64,000 nucleotides of DNA from Natranaerovirga hydrolytica (GCF_004339095.1 NZ_SMGQ01000013.1:324352-388351); one strand, 5' to 3'; shown: positions 7,499-16,311, numbered from the stretch's first letter. The notes: generated by a model from the letters alone, not told the origin. Translations and numbers: made by a program.

Positions 7499-8977
7499 AT
7501 GAAAAAAATTATTTCATTATTTATGGCTTTATCAATGATTTTAATGGTTGGATGTAATAGTCCAGCAGCACAAGGGTATTATGAGTTAACAAAAGAAATG
7601 TTTGATCTGCAACTGAACAACGCAATTGAATCTGAAGGTGAAATCATCTTTGAACTGACAGAAGTGCCAGAGGAATTTCTTGAAAATGAAACTGCATTAT
7701 TAGTGTATTATTTATTACAAGATTATTCATTGGTTGCGAATACAAAAATGGATCTTCAACAAGAACAATATGTAATTGATTTATCTATTAAGAACAGAAC
7801 AAGCGGTGAGCTAACAGAGTTTATTTCTATGTTTGAAGTAGATGGAACACTTTATGTGAAGTTTGATGGGTTAGTAAGTTTATTACAATCAATCGACAAT
7901 GAAGAATTAAATCTAGTGTTAGATATGATTCCTGATGATATTCAATACATTAGTATGAATACGGAAGAGATGGAAGCGTTCTATAGTACGTATTATTCAG
8001 ATATGCCAATGTCATTTTCAACAGCAAGTTTAGAAGCAGATTATTTTGAAACTGTTTTTGGGTTTATGGATAGCTTTATAGAGGCATATAGCCAATTTGA
8101 ATTTGACTTTATCGAAGAAGTTGACGGTGGTTATACAATTAAAATCAAAGCAGAAGATATTATGCCATTATTATCATCTTTTTTAGAGTATACGATTGAT
8201 AATATTGAAGAAGTTGGAAAGGCTTATCTTGGTGTTTTAGATCTTTATTCAGATGAAGAAATCGAAATGTTATTCTGGATGGAAAGAGAAGCAGTAGAAG
8301 AAGAATTTGAACTAGCTATTGAAGAAATTGCAGAAGACAAAGAGAGTATCAAAGAATTATTGTCTATGTTAGATGTGTATGCACCAATGGTTACAGCAAT
8401 ATTAGGCGAAACAGAAATGGAAATGACTGTATCAAAAACAGATGACAATACTTACGAAAGCAATACCAGCTTATTCATGGATATTGTTTACGAAGATATT
8501 AACGTAGCTTTCAAATTATCATCAGATGAAAAAATGACTGTCATTGAAGGATTTGATATAGAAATACCAACTGAAGGTGTTCTAAATTTCGTTGAGGTTT
8601 TGGAAGAACAAATGGCTTTATTAGATGAGTTGTTTAGTGATGACGATACAACAACAATGTTTGTAGATTTGAATACTGGTGCATATGTTGTACAAGATTC
8701 TATGGGTATTGCTGAAGATGAATTAAACTTAATTATTGAAGACAACAGTACGTATCTTCCATTAAGATTAATCGGTGAAACGTTTGGAGAAGTGGTAGAG
8801 TGGGACAGAGAGCTTAGTCAAGCATATGTTGAAGTAGAGGGAGAAAAAATCTATATGGATGGTATTGCTTCTGAAGGAAGTATTTATGTTAAAATAAGAG
8901 ATTTTGAAACTTATTTAGGATATGACGTAGAATGGCACCCAGATGTAAACGTGGCTCAAATCACAAAAATGTATTAA
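7499..8977 (+). CDS. Acidic secreted lipoprotein with C-terminal copper-amine-oxidase-N-like domain
   Basis: This 492-residue protein starts with a lipoprotein signal peptide (KKIISLFMALSMILMVGC) whose lipobox Cys is about residue 19. The long middle (about 25-370) is highly acidic (Asp/Glu) with alternating strands and no family I recognise; it resembles LolA-like or DUF-type sensor lipoproteins only in general shape. The C-terminus (about 385-492) looks like the Cu_amine_oxidN1 stalk domain: YLPLRLIGETFGEVVEWDRE, then VKIRDFETYLGYDVEWHPD. Such domains sit at cell-wall-facing ends of Firmicute surface proteins. AAGGAGGAAGTATAA precedes the ATG. It is monocistronic, closed by the hairpin at 9024-9070. 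Confidence 0.7.
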   Translation: MKKIISLFMALSMILMVGCNSPAAQGYYELTKEMFDLQLNNAIESEGEIIFELTEVPEEFLENETALLVYYLLQDYSLVANTKMDLQQEQYVIDLSIKNRTSGELTEFISMFEVDGTLYVKFDGLVSLLQSIDNEELNLVLDMIPDDIQYISMNTEEMEAFYSTYYSDMPMSFSTASLEADYFETVFGFMDSFIEAYSQFEFDFIEEVDGGYTIKIKAEDIMPLLSSFLEYTIDNIEEVGKAYLGVLDLYSDEEIEMLFWMEREAVEEEFELAIEEIAEDKESIKELLSMLDVYAPMVTAILGETEMEMTVSKTDDNTYESNTSLFMDIVYEDINVAFKLSSDEKMTVIEGFDIEIPTEGVLNFVEVLEEQMALLDELFSDDDTTTMFVDLNTGAYVVQDSMGIAEDELNLIIEDNSTYLPLRLIGETFGEVVEWDRELSQAYVEVEGEKIYMDGIASEGSIYVKIRDFETYLGYDVEWHPDVNVAQITKMY

Positions 8978-9023
8978 TTTAAAAATTATATAATAAACAT
9001 AATATTAAAAAACATTACAAATG

Positions 9024-9070
9024 AAAAACAAGAGACAAATAAATTAATTTTACTTGTCTCTTGTTTTTTT
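9024..9070. terminator. Bidirectional terminator
   Basis: AAAAACAAGAGACAA (9024-9038) pairs with TTGTCTCTTGTTTTT (9054-9068). T runs on both strands serve the lipoprotein gene and the convergent esterase. Confidence 0.88.
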
Positions 9071-9749
9071 ATTTAACAATTTCATTATATAAATGTCCTA
9101 ATTCTTTTAAGCCTTCAGAAACCAAACCAGCAATAGTCACAGCACCTTCATAATTTAGGTGTGTATCATCTATAATGCCATCAGGATAATTTTTGTATTT
9201 GTTTTTTGGTAAGTGCATAAACAATGCTTTAGAGTGACGGTCACCTAATTTTTCATAAAGCTGTTTGCTTTTATGACACAAATCAATATAAGGTACATCC
9301 AAGCGATGAGCTAACTCGATCATAGCAGTTGGAAAATCAAAATGTACGTTATCCATTATAGACCCATCTTCATTGAAGTAACGTCTATATAAAGGCGTAA
9401 TTAAAACGGGATAAGCATTGTGTTTTTTTGCCACTTCTATATATTGAGACAGATAATACTGATAAGATGTAAAGGGTTCTGTGCGCTTCGTATCATCTTC
9501 CTTTTGATCATTATGACCAAATTGGATTAATAATATATCATTTTCAGTAATATGGGCATCTATTTCATCTAATAATCCCTCATTTATAAAACTTTTACTG
9601 CTACGACCATTTTTGGCATAGTTTTTAACGCATACATAATCTTTTAAATATAAATTGATGACTTGTCCCCATCCAGTTTGAGGATAAGAGGTTATGTCAT
9701 TAAACGCAATTGTTGAATCACCTGCTAAAAAAATTTTAGTCTTAGGCAT
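9069..9749 (-). CDS. Rhamnogalacturonan acetylesterase-like SGNH hydrolase (CE12 type)
   Basis: This 226-residue enzyme has all SGNH blocks: GDSTIA (nucleophile Ser), an oxyanion Gly and the KNGRSSKSF segment, FGHND, and the C-terminal DDTHLNYEGA with the Asp-His pair. The GDST variant, KNxAxxGRSSxSF-like block and D-x-x-H-L-N-x-x-G-A ending are characteristic of CE12 rhamnogalacturonan acetylesterases, which deacetylate pectin fragments. There is no signal peptide, so it probably acts on imported oligomers. I place the start at 9749: the AGGAGG ends immediately before the ATG at 9755 but is six bases from this one. It fits the pectin genes 18 kb downstream. Confidence 0.85.
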   Translation of the reverse strand: MPKTKIFLAGDSTIAFNDITSYPQTGWGQVINLYLKDYVCVKNYAKNGRSSKSFINEGLLDEIDAHITENDILLIQFGHNDQKEDDTKRTEPFTSYQYYLSQYIEVAKKHNAYPVLITPLYRRYFNEDGSIMDNVHFDFPTAMIELAHRLDVPYIDLCHKSKQLYEKLGDRHSKALFMHLPKNKYKNYPDGIIDDTHLNYEGAVTIAGLVSEGLKELGHLYNEIVK

Positions 9750-9872
9750 ATACATCCTCCTTATATATCTATTAGTATTTATTATATAATATTTTAACCT
9801 AAAAATCTATTGGCATAATACTTTTTAAAATAAAATATTATATAATAATGAATTTTAATAGAGGGGTGTTAT

Positions 9873-10679
9873 ATGAATAAACAAAAATTTACCAATAAAA
9901 TGATTATATGTTTAGTGTTTATATTGGCACTGCAAATGATACCATTAATAAAAAATAATCATCAAAGTATACCAGTGAGTAATACAGGGAGTAGTAGCTG
10001 GGGACTAGGTTATGGAACGGAAGGAGAACAGCCAACAGGTCATTCAGATGCTGAATATTTAAAAAAATATAATGCGTATTATGTAGGCGATAAAGAAGAA
10101 AAAATATTGTATCTTACTTTTGATGCAGGTTATGAGAATGGATATACAGAAGCTTTGCTAGATGCATTAAAAAAACATAATGTGCCGGCTACTTTCTTTT
10201 TAGTTAGCAATTATATAAAAGAAAACCCTGAATTGGTTACAAGGATGGTAGAAGAAGGTCATATTATTGGTAATCATACAACGACTCATCCAGATATGAC
10301 CCAGATAACAGATATAGAAAGCTTTAGAAAAGAATTGGAAGGCATTGAGATTTTATATAAAGAACTTATTGGAGAAGAAATGCCTAAATATTATAGACCA
10401 CCTGCAGGTAAATACAATGAAAATAATCTTAAAATGGCCAGTTCTTTAGGCTATCACACTTTTTTTTGGAGTTTAGCATATGTAGACTGGGAAAATAATA
10501 ATCAACCTTCAAAGGAACATGCTTTTTCAAAATTGTTACCTAGAACACATCCAGGAGCAGTTATATTACTACATAGCACATCAAAAACAAACTCAGTGAT
10601 ATTAGACGAATTAATAACCCAATGGCAATCAGAAGGATATGAATTTAGAAGTTTAGACGAGTTTGTAGAAAACAATTGA
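9873..10679 (+). CDS. pdaA: Polysaccharide deacetylase, PdaA-like (muramic delta-lactam, spore cortex)
   Basis: This 268-residue protein has an N-terminal membrane or signal segment (about 10-27), then the PdaA-type WGLGYGTEGEQPTG block and a NodB homology domain. Motif 1 is TFDAGYENGYT, where the second Asp of ordinary NodB enzymes is replaced, as in PdaA. Motif 2 is GNHTTTHPDM (metal-binding His-x3-His), motif 3 is YYRPPAGKYN and the last motif is ILLHS. PdaA removes the N-acetyl group of muramic acid on the way to the delta-lactam of spore cortex, which supports a spore-former. The ATG follows GAGGGGTG. Confidence 0.88.
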   Translation: MNKQKFTNKMIICLVFILALQMIPLIKNNHQSIPVSNTGSSSWGLGYGTEGEQPTGHSDAEYLKKYNAYYVGDKEEKILYLTFDAGYENGYTEALLDALKKHNVPATFFLVSNYIKENPELVTRMVEEGHIIGNHTTTHPDMTQITDIESFRKELEGIEILYKELIGEEMPKYYRPPAGKYNENNLKMASSLGYHTFFWSLAYVDWENNNQPSKEHAFSKLLPRTHPGAVILLHSTSKTNSVILDELITQWQSEGYEFRSLDEFVENN

Positions 10680-10723
10680 GTCATGCATGGCATAATATGA
10701 TAAATATATCGTTAGTATAAAGG

Positions 10724-10752
10724 AGTCAGTTCTATTGAGAGCTGACTTTTTA
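10724..10752 (+). terminator. Rho-independent terminator
   Basis: AGTCAGTTCT (10724-10733) pairs with AGAGCTGACT (10738-10747) with one wobble, followed by TTTTTA. It ends the pdaA transcript. Confidence 0.8.
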
Positions 10753-10762
10753 TAATTAACAC

Positions 10763-10815
10763 TTGACATTATTGGTGATATGTAATATATTACATATGAA
10801 GGTAATATATTACAT
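10763..10815 (+). promoter_or_regulatory. Promoter with tandem MarR-type operators
   Basis: TTGACA (10763-10768) and TATATT (10786-10791) are 17 bp apart. A perfect 20-bp palindrome ATATGTAATATATTACATAT (10778-10797) covers the -10 box, and its core GTAATATATTAC is repeated exactly at 10802-10813, 20 bp downstream, about two helical turns. Two dimers on one DNA face could repress cooperatively. Confidence 0.82.
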
Positions 10816-10829
10816 AAAAGAGGTGGGAA

Positions 10830-11297
10830 ATGACTACAGAAGAAATTTTAGAAAAACAAAAATTTATATTTGGAAGCTTATTTTTTGCCGCTAACAAGTT
10901 ACAAACCTTAGGAGACAGCTATGTATCTAAAAGGGAAATGACTATGATGCAGTGGCTTTTGACGGTAGCTATTATACAGTTTGATAATGCACCTACATTA
11001 GGAGAGGCGGCAAATTTTTTAAGCAGTTCTCATCAAAATGTTAAACAAATAGCGCTTAAACTAGAGAAAAAAGGTTTTTTGAAGTTTGAAAAAGATGAAA
11101 AAGATAAAAGAATACTTAGATTAATATTAACGGAAAAAAGCAATGTATTTTGGAATAAATATGAAGACAAAGATAATGAGTTTATTAAAGAATTGTTTAA
11201 GGATTTTACGGAGGATGAAGTTAATGGAATGTGTAATGGGATGAACAAGTTGTTTACAAGAATGTCATTAATGAGTGAGTTAAAAAATGAATCATAA
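10830..11297 (+). CDS. MarR-family transcriptional regulator
   Basis: This 155-residue winged-helix protein has the MarR layout: an N-terminal dimerisation helix, LGEAANFLSSSHQNVKQIALKLEKKGFL as the recognition region (ends LGEAANF and KKGFL), and the wing KFEKDEKDKRILRLILTEK with the typical D-K-R pair. It begins behind AGAGGTGGGAA just after the two GTAATATATTAC palindromes, so it very likely represses its own operon. The operon continues with an FMN-binding protein and a flavodoxin, so the inducer may be a redox-active or phenolic compound, though this is inference. The protein has no cysteine I can see, arguing against a thiol switch of the OhrR kind. Confidence 0.88.
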   Translation: MTTEEILEKQKFIFGSLFFAANKLQTLGDSYVSKREMTMMQWLLTVAIIQFDNAPTLGEAANFLSSSHQNVKQIALKLEKKGFLKFEKDEKDKRILRLILTEKSNVFWNKYEDKDNEFIKELFKDFTEDEVNGMCNGMNKLFTRMSLMSELKNES

Positions 11298-11314
11298 ATG
11301 AATAGGAGAATGAT

Positions 11315-11701
11315 ATGAGAAAGATAGTGAAAGGCATATTGATAACAATTGTCATAATTTTAGGCATTGGCATTGGAGGTGTATTTTATTTGGCAAGGGG
11401 CTTGGAAACTGTTCAAGAGGAAGAGGTTAAAGATATAGAGGTGCTACAATTAGAAGAAGGTACTTATTATGGTCGTTATGATCAAGGAAGGTGGCGTAAT
11501 GAAGTAGAGGTTACAATTTTAGATAATAAAATCATAGACATCAACTTTGTAGAAGATGTTGTTTTTAAAGATGAGTCAGTACAAAACCAATTGATTCAAA
11601 AAGTAATAGAAGAGCAAAGTGTTTTGGTAGATACTATATCTGGAGCAACAGTAACCAGTAAAGCCTATTTAAAATCTATAGAAAATGCACTAGACCAATA
11701 A
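11315..11701 (+). CDS. Membrane-anchored FMN-binding domain protein (flavinylation site)
   Basis: This 128-residue protein has one N-terminal membrane helix (about 5-27) and an extracytoplasmic FMN_bind domain. The end of the domain shows DTISGATVTSKAY, which is the D-x-x-[ST]-G-A-T flavinylation motif where Apbe transferases attach FMN to the Thr. An NEVEVTILDNKIIDI strand precedes it. Such proteins pass electrons across or outside the membrane in anaerobes, usually within larger complexes; here it is paired only with a flavodoxin-like protein. The ATG follows AGGAGAATGAT. It lies 17 bp after marR and 16 bp before the next gene. Confidence 0.87.
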   Translation: MRKIVKGILITIVIILGIGIGGVFYLARGLETVQEEEVKDIEVLQLEEGTYYGRYDQGRWRNEVEVTILDNKIIDINFVEDVVFKDESVQNQLIQKVIEEQSVLVDTISGATVTSKAYLKSIENALDQ

Positions 11702-11717
11702 AAAAGGAGAGAATATT

Positions 11718-12233
11718 ATGGCTAATTTAATTGTTTACGGGACTAAATATGGAAGTGTACAAGGATGTGCAGAGAGATTAAAAAAAGAATTAAATGATGA
11801 TACTGTTTTACTTAATTTGAAAAAAGAAAAAGCTGATGATGTGGATATTTCATCTTATGATACGATTATAATTGGTGGATCTATCTATGTTGGGCGTATT
11901 CAAAAAGAGGTAAGCGCTTTTTGTGAAAAACATTCAGACACATTATTGAAAAAGAAAATTGGTTTGTTTATTTGCTGTATGGAAGAAGGAAAAAAAGCAA
12001 ATGAACAATTAATATCCATGTTTGATCAGAAATTATTAGATCATGCAGTCATTAAAGAAGTTTTTGGTGGCGAATTAGATATGGCAAAGTTAGGTTTCAT
12101 TCATAAAATGATGATGAAAATAGTGAGTCAGTCAGATGAAAATAAAAAAGAAATGACCAACAAAAAAGAAAAAACATCTTCAATAGATTACAATAAGATT
12201 ATAGACTTTGCTAAGACAATCAAAGAAGCATAA
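11718..12233 (+). CDS. Flavodoxin-domain protein (HemG/Flavodoxin_5 type)
   Basis: This 171-residue soluble protein begins ANLIVYGTKYGSVQGCAERL, the FMN phosphate loop of flavodoxin-like proteins, with DTIIIGGSIYVGRIQKEVSAF as the second FMN loop (ends DTIIIGG and EVSAF) and GLFICCMEEG for the third strand. This is the Flavodoxin_5 subgroup that includes HemG, but haem synthesis is not implied by the context. Its partner upstream is an FMN-carrying membrane protein, suggesting a two-protein electron relay under MarR control. AAAAGGAGAGAATATT precedes the ATG. The Lys-rich tail after residue 140 is low in complexity. Confidence 0.82.
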   Translation: MANLIVYGTKYGSVQGCAERLKKELNDDTVLLNLKKEKADDVDISSYDTIIIGGSIYVGRIQKEVSAFCEKHSDTLLKKKIGLFICCMEEGKKANEQLISMFDQKLLDHAVIKEVFGGELDMAKLGFIHKMMMKIVSQSDENKKEMTNKKEKTSSIDYNKIIDFAKTIKEA

Positions 12234-12245
12234 AAGCATAAAAAA

Positions 12246-12282
12246 ATAAAAAGTTCTAAGATCACAAGAACTTTTTATTTTT
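12246..12282. terminator. Bidirectional terminator
   Basis: ATAAAAAGTTCT pairs with AGAACTTTTTAT (12267-12278) across a nine-base loop, with A and T runs on both sides. It separates the flavodoxin gene from the convergent CDF gene. Confidence 0.87.
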
Positions 12283-13143
12283 TTATTCACAAGGATTGAC
12301 GTGGACAATAACATCAGTAATGTGTTCATAGTTCAATAATTTATCTTTAACCTGAGCAGCAAGAGAATGACCTTCTAAAACAGTTAATGAAGCATTAACA
12401 GATACTTTAACGATTAAAATAAACTCTAAGCCAACGGGTTTGGATAAAATAGAATCAATATGGTCAATTCCATGTATATTTATAATATCAGCTTTTATAT
12501 CTTTTTCTATTTTTGGATCTAAAGTAGTATCCATTAAAACTTGATAGGAACTACTGAAAATCTCAAATCCTGTATATGCAATCCATAATGCAATCATCAT
12601 ACCTACAAGACCATCTACCCAATAAATGTTATAAATACCCATAATAATACTTAAAAGTGTACCAGCGGTTAAAAAAACATCATTTCTATGGTCTTCTGCA
12701 TTGGCAATGGCAAGTAAACTATCATACTTTCTACCAACTTTTTTAGAAAAAATAAAGAGTAGTATTTTAATAATTATAGTAATAATTGAAACGATAATTA
12801 GCCAAAAAGAAAAAGTAAAAGCTTCTTGATTAATTATAGAATCAAAAGAATTGCTAATAATTGCAAAAGAAACAAAGAATAAAGATAAACTTATGATTAA
12901 AGAAAATATATATTCAGCTTTTCCGTGTCCAAAAGGATGATCAGAGTCTTTAGGTTGGGAAGCTAATTTATTTCCTATAAAAGTAAGGACAGAAGTAAAA
13001 ACATCGCCAGCACTATTTAACCCGTCTGCTATCATAGCTTGGCTTCTCGTACTAAATCCAATGAGGAGTTTTGCGAAAACAAGAAAGGCATTGGCAATAA
13101 TACCAAGTATGGCAACTAAACTAACTTCTTTTGATTTCTTCAA
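12283..13143 (-). CDS. Cation diffusion facilitator (CDF) metal transporter
   Basis: This 286-residue protein has six predicted membrane helices followed by a cytoplasmic C-terminal domain. The CDF zinc-site signatures are present: MIADGLNSAGDVFTS in helix II and NAEDHRNDVFLTAGT in helix V, plus the DHPFGHGKAEYIFSL loop (ends DHPFGHG and YIFSL). The HxxxD in EDHRND is the usual Zn/Fe/Mn-type variant. The C-terminal domain ends in IVHVNPCE. I place the start at TTG 13143, five bases behind AAGGTGAT; the frame opens at GTG 13158 but with no ribosome site. CDF proteins export divalent metal by proton exchange; the metal is not decidable here. Confidence 0.87.
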   Translation of the reverse strand: MKKSKEVSLVAILGIIANAFLVFAKLLIGFSTRSQAMIADGLNSAGDVFTSVLTFIGNKLASQPKDSDHPFGHGKAEYIFSLIISLSLFFVSFAIISNSFDSIINQEAFTFSFWLIIVSIITIIIKILLFIFSKKVGRKYDSLLAIANAEDHRNDVFLTAGTLLSIIMGIYNIYWVDGLVGMMIALWIAYTGFEIFSSSYQVLMDTTLDPKIEKDIKADIINIHGIDHIDSILSKPVGLEFILIVKVSVNASLTVLEGHSLAAQVKDKLLNYEHITDVIVHVNPCE

Positions 13144-13378
13144 ATATATCACCTTCACATTAAATATAAGTTTATAAAATATAATTATACTATATTATGG
13201 ACAACTTTTAAAAGCAAAATCGAAAATAAAGTAAAAAAATAACAAAATAATTAAAAATAGTTTAGAGATAACCCTTTAAACGTTAAAAATATGTTTGTAA
13301 AATAAAACAATATATTGTAAAATAATGTAGAACACTTGTGATTTTATTGAGAAACGAGAATTTTAGGAGATTACTTAT

Positions 13379-14455
13379 ATGAGATATATTCCACTTTCAA
13401 GCCTAATGCCTGGTATGGTAGTTGGTAGAAATTTATATGATATCCAGCAAAACTTATTGCTAAGAAAAGGAAAAATTGTAAAAGATGAATATATAAAAAA
13501 AATAGAAGCTTTAGGGTTTCAAGGTATTTATATAGCAGATAAAAATACAGAAGATATAGAAATTAGAGATGTCATTTCAGATTCTTTAAGGAAAAAGGCT
13601 TTAACTTCTGTAAAGGGAAGCTTTATGAGTCTTGCTCAAAATGAAGTTGGGAAAAAAAGCAAAGTAAAAATGGCTTCCATTAAAGAGGTTATTACGAATA
13701 TTGTAGACGATATTATTAACAATAAAGATTTGATGGTTAATTTGATAGACCTTAAAACATATGATGATTACACGTATTATCATTGTGTGAATGTGGCTGT
13801 TTTATCAATTGTTATGGGAATCAATTATGGACTGAATAAACAAAAGTTAATTGAATTAGGTTTAGGCGCAGTTTTACATGATGTTGGAAAAATGTTTGTA
13901 GACAAAGATATTTTAAACAAAGAAGACGTATTAGAAAAAGAAGAGTATGATTATATTAAAAAACATACAGAATTTGGGTATAGATATCTAAAAGAAACTT
14001 TTGATATACCAATGAGTTCGTACGTCAGCGTGTTGCAACACCATGAGAGATTAGATGGAACAGGTTATCCAAACCAATGTAAAGGTAAAGAAGTCACTTT
14101 GTTTGCTAGAATAATCGCTATTGCAGATGTATATGATGCACTAATATCTAATCGATCTTATAGAACAGCTTTATTACCTTCTGAAGCAATTGAGTATTTA
14201 ATGGGAAATGGAGATGCATTTGACACAGAGTTAATCAAATTATTTATTACTAAGATTGCACCTTATCCAATTGGGGTTACAGTTCAGTTAAGTAACGGAT
14301 TCATAGGAGTCGTTAAAGAGAATTTTGAGGATGCTTGCTTAAGACCAAAAGTAAAAATAATAAAAGGCGTTGATGATCATAAAATAAAGCCCTATACAAT
14401 TAATTTAAGAGATGATGCAAGCTATAGAAATCTTACCATTGTATCTCTATGTTAG
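13379..14455 (+). CDS. HD-GYP domain protein, probable cyclic-di-GMP phosphodiesterase
   Basis: This 358-residue cytoplasmic protein has an N-terminal DUF3391-like part (IPLSSLMPGMVVGRNLYD) and an HD-GYP domain. The metal ligands are in order: His in YYHCVNVA, the HD pair in LHDVGKMF, the His of KKHTEFGY, and the HHERLDGTGYP block whose GYP triplet defines the subfamily; then IIAIADVYDALISNRSYR. HD-GYP enzymes hydrolyse c-di-GMP to pGpG or GMP. The C-terminal 60 residues (YPIGVTVQLSNGFIGVV) are the common RNA-binding-like tail of clostridial members. TTAGGAGATTACTT precedes the ATG. It is monocistronic. Confidence 0.9.
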   Translation: MRYIPLSSLMPGMVVGRNLYDIQQNLLLRKGKIVKDEYIKKIEALGFQGIYIADKNTEDIEIRDVISDSLRKKALTSVKGSFMSLAQNEVGKKSKVKMASIKEVITNIVDDIINNKDLMVNLIDLKTYDDYTYYHCVNVAVLSIVMGINYGLNKQKLIELGLGAVLHDVGKMFVDKDILNKEDVLEKEEYDYIKKHTEFGYRYLKETFDIPMSSYVSVLQHHERLDGTGYPNQCKGKEVTLFARIIAIADVYDALISNRSYRTALLPSEAIEYLMGNGDAFDTELIKLFITKIAPYPIGVTVQLSNGFIGVVKENFEDACLRPKVKIIKGVDDHKIKPYTINLRDDASYRNLTIVSLC

Positions 14456-14466
14456 AAAAAATCATT

Positions 14467-14501
14467 AAAGGAGAACCGTTAAAACGAGTTCTCCTTTATT
14501 A
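14467..14501. terminator. Terminator after HD-GYP gene
   Basis: AAAGGAGAAC (14467-14476) pairs with GTTCTCCTTT (14488-14497), followed by ATTATTT. It can serve the convergent phosphofructokinase gene as well. Confidence 0.78.
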
Positions 14502-14514
14502 TTTCCGTGCTTTA

Positions 14515-15765
14515 TTAATAATGATTTCTTTGAGTCAAGTGGGTTATTGGGAAAAAGGTAGGTAATCCATTGTTAAATTCAGTTTTTACTTCACCTTGTA
14601 TCAACGGCTTAATATAGTCAATTAAAGGTTGGTTCACATTGTTACCCTTATCGTTAATCCATTCTCTTGGTATTTTCTTTTCTTTGTTTGCAACTTGGCT
14701 TACTGGAATTGTTGTAATTTCTATTGTATAAGGTGCATTTTTAGTTCGATGCATAGTTACCATTTTACCCGTTTCCCCATTAACAGCAAATTCCACAGCT
14801 TTTTTTGCTATTTCAGAAGCTTCCATTATATCGGTTAAAGAAGCTATATGAGCAGCACTTCTTTGTAAAACATTTAATTCCACAGAACGAATTTTACAAT
14901 CAATTGATTCTTTAATTAATTGTTCCAATCGATGACCTGTTCCGCTAAGTTGAGCATGCCCAAAAGAATCATTTGGAGCAGCAGTAGCAGAAATATATTG
15001 ACCGGTTTCGTCTTTAATACCTTCAGAGACAGCTATTATAACATTCTTTTTGGTTTTTTGTATCTCTTTAATGTCTGCAATAAATTGATTGGTGCAGAAA
15101 GCAACCTCTGGCAAATAAATTAAATCAGGTGTATTAATATAATCATTTCGTGCTAATGCAGAAGCAGCAGTTAACCATCCAGCATTTCTACCCATAATTT
15201 CAACAATGGTTACAGATGGAATATTATAGCAATAAGCATCATGAGATATTTCTAATAGGGTAGTTGCTACATATTTTGCAGCAGAACCAAAACCAGGTGT
15301 ATGGTCTGTGTCCATTAAATCATTATCGATTGTTTTTGGGATACCCATAATGCGAATATCGTAATTATTTTCTACAGCATAATTATTTAGTTTAAGAACG
15401 GTATCCATAGAGTCATTTCCACCGATGTAAAAGAAAAATTTAATGTTGTATTTGTCAAAGAAAGCAAATATTCTTTTATACTCATCAAGATTATCTTCTT
15501 GAGTAGGCAGCTTGTATCTACAAGAACCTAAAAACATAGATGGGGTAGTTTTAAGAGTATTAATGCTTGAAGGTTTATCAAATAGTTCGCTAAGGTTTAA
15601 TATTTCATCTCTTAAAACACCTTGAATACCATTAATAGCTCCATAGATAGTATTTATCGAGCTATTTTCTAAAGATGCCTCAATAACACCACTCAAACTT
15701 GAGTTAATAGCAGAAGTTGGTCCTCCTGATTGGGCTACAAGACAATTCATTTCATTTAAAGACAT
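14515..15765 (-). CDS. pfp: 6-phosphofructokinase, pyrophosphate-type
   Basis: This 416-residue enzyme phosphorylates fructose-6-phosphate. The phosphoryl-donor site reads YIGGNDSMDT with PKTIDNDL downstream: Asp in place of the Gly of GGDGS and Lys in place of the Gly of PGTIDND, the two changes that distinguish PPi-dependent from ATP-dependent enzymes. The MGRNAGWLTAASALA and SEGIKDETG blocks are also of the PPi-PFK/long clade. The start is ATG 15765, seven bases behind AGGAGG; the open frame extends eight codons farther upstream past that site. Glycolysis with PPi saves ATP in anaerobes. Donor specificity is inferred from the two residues. Confidence 0.88.
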   Translation of the reverse strand: MSLNEMNCLVAQSGGPTSAINSSLSGVIEASLENSSINTIYGAINGIQGVLRDEILNLSELFDKPSSINTLKTTPSMFLGSCRYKLPTQEDNLDEYKRIFAFFDKYNIKFFFYIGGNDSMDTVLKLNNYAVENNYDIRIMGIPKTIDNDLMDTDHTPGFGSAAKYVATTLLEISHDAYCYNIPSVTIVEIMGRNAGWLTAASALARNDYINTPDLIYLPEVAFCTNQFIADIKEIQKTKKNVIIAVSEGIKDETGQYISATAAPNDSFGHAQLSGTGHRLEQLIKESIDCKIRSVELNVLQRSAAHIASLTDIMEASEIAKKAVEFAVNGETGKMVTMHRTKNAPYTIEITTIPVSQVANKEKKIPREWINDKGNNVNQPLIDYIKPLIQGEVKTEFNNGLPTFFPITHLTQRNHY

Positions 15766-15807
15766 AATAATCCTCCTAGTTATTTCCATTTATATATAAT
15801 CAAACTA

Positions 15808-15890
15808 TGAAAGTGTTATCTACAATCTTGACAGCAAGAATTTGGAGATTACACTTCCAACTAATCTTGTGTCTCTTACTGCTGTAGGAT
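15808..15890 (+). other. Recurrent hairpin motif, copy C (candidate structured RNA)
   Basis: The outer stem AAGTGTTATC (15811-15820) pairs with GATTACACTT (15847-15856, one mismatch). The inner hairpin CTTG-ACAG-CAAG is followed by AATTTGG, and the flank contains AATCTTGTG. Stem bases differ from copies A and B while pairing is retained. The motif as written is on the plus strand, opposite to the pfk gene beside it. Confidence 0.45.
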
Positions 15891-16275
15891 ACATAAAATT
15901 AGTTGATATATTTTTAAAAACAATTTATTTGTTATTAGCTTTATACCCATACTACATTATTAGATAGAGTATTAAAAAATAGGTTGAAAAAATAAAAAAA
16001 TTAAAGAATTAAATCAGCTAATATCTACTATAATAAGGTGCTTTTACCTATTGTATGATAACCTATATCGAAAAAAAAAGCAATATAAGTTATAAATCTA
16101 ACAAAATTAATAATAATTTCGTGAGTATTTTGATATACTAATAATAGATTCAATACGCTCATGCTATTTTAAAGGCGATTCTGCGTTCATTAATAAAGAG
16201 GCTTAAAGGAAAGTGGAAGGCATCTTTATCTGTTAATGTAAGTTTAGAAAAGAATAAATTTCCATACTAAAAACC
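15891..16275. other. Non-coding AT-rich stretch upstream of the 6S RNAs
   Basis: I find no ORF with a ribosome site and no tRNA or clear hairpin here. The segment around 16165-16260 (AGGCTTAAAGGAAAGTGG and neighbours) is richer in G than its surroundings and could hold a small RNA, but I cannot identify one. Confidence 0.4.
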
Positions 16276-16304
16276 TTGTAAAATAATGCAATAAACGATA
16301 TAAT
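16276..16304 (+). promoter_or_regulatory. Promoter of the first 6S RNA
   Basis: TTGTAA (16276-16281), a 17-bp spacer and TATAAT (16299-16304) predict a start near 16311-16313, which is just where the closing stem of the first 6S RNA begins. Confidence 0.75.
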
Positions 16305-16311
16305 GATTTTA

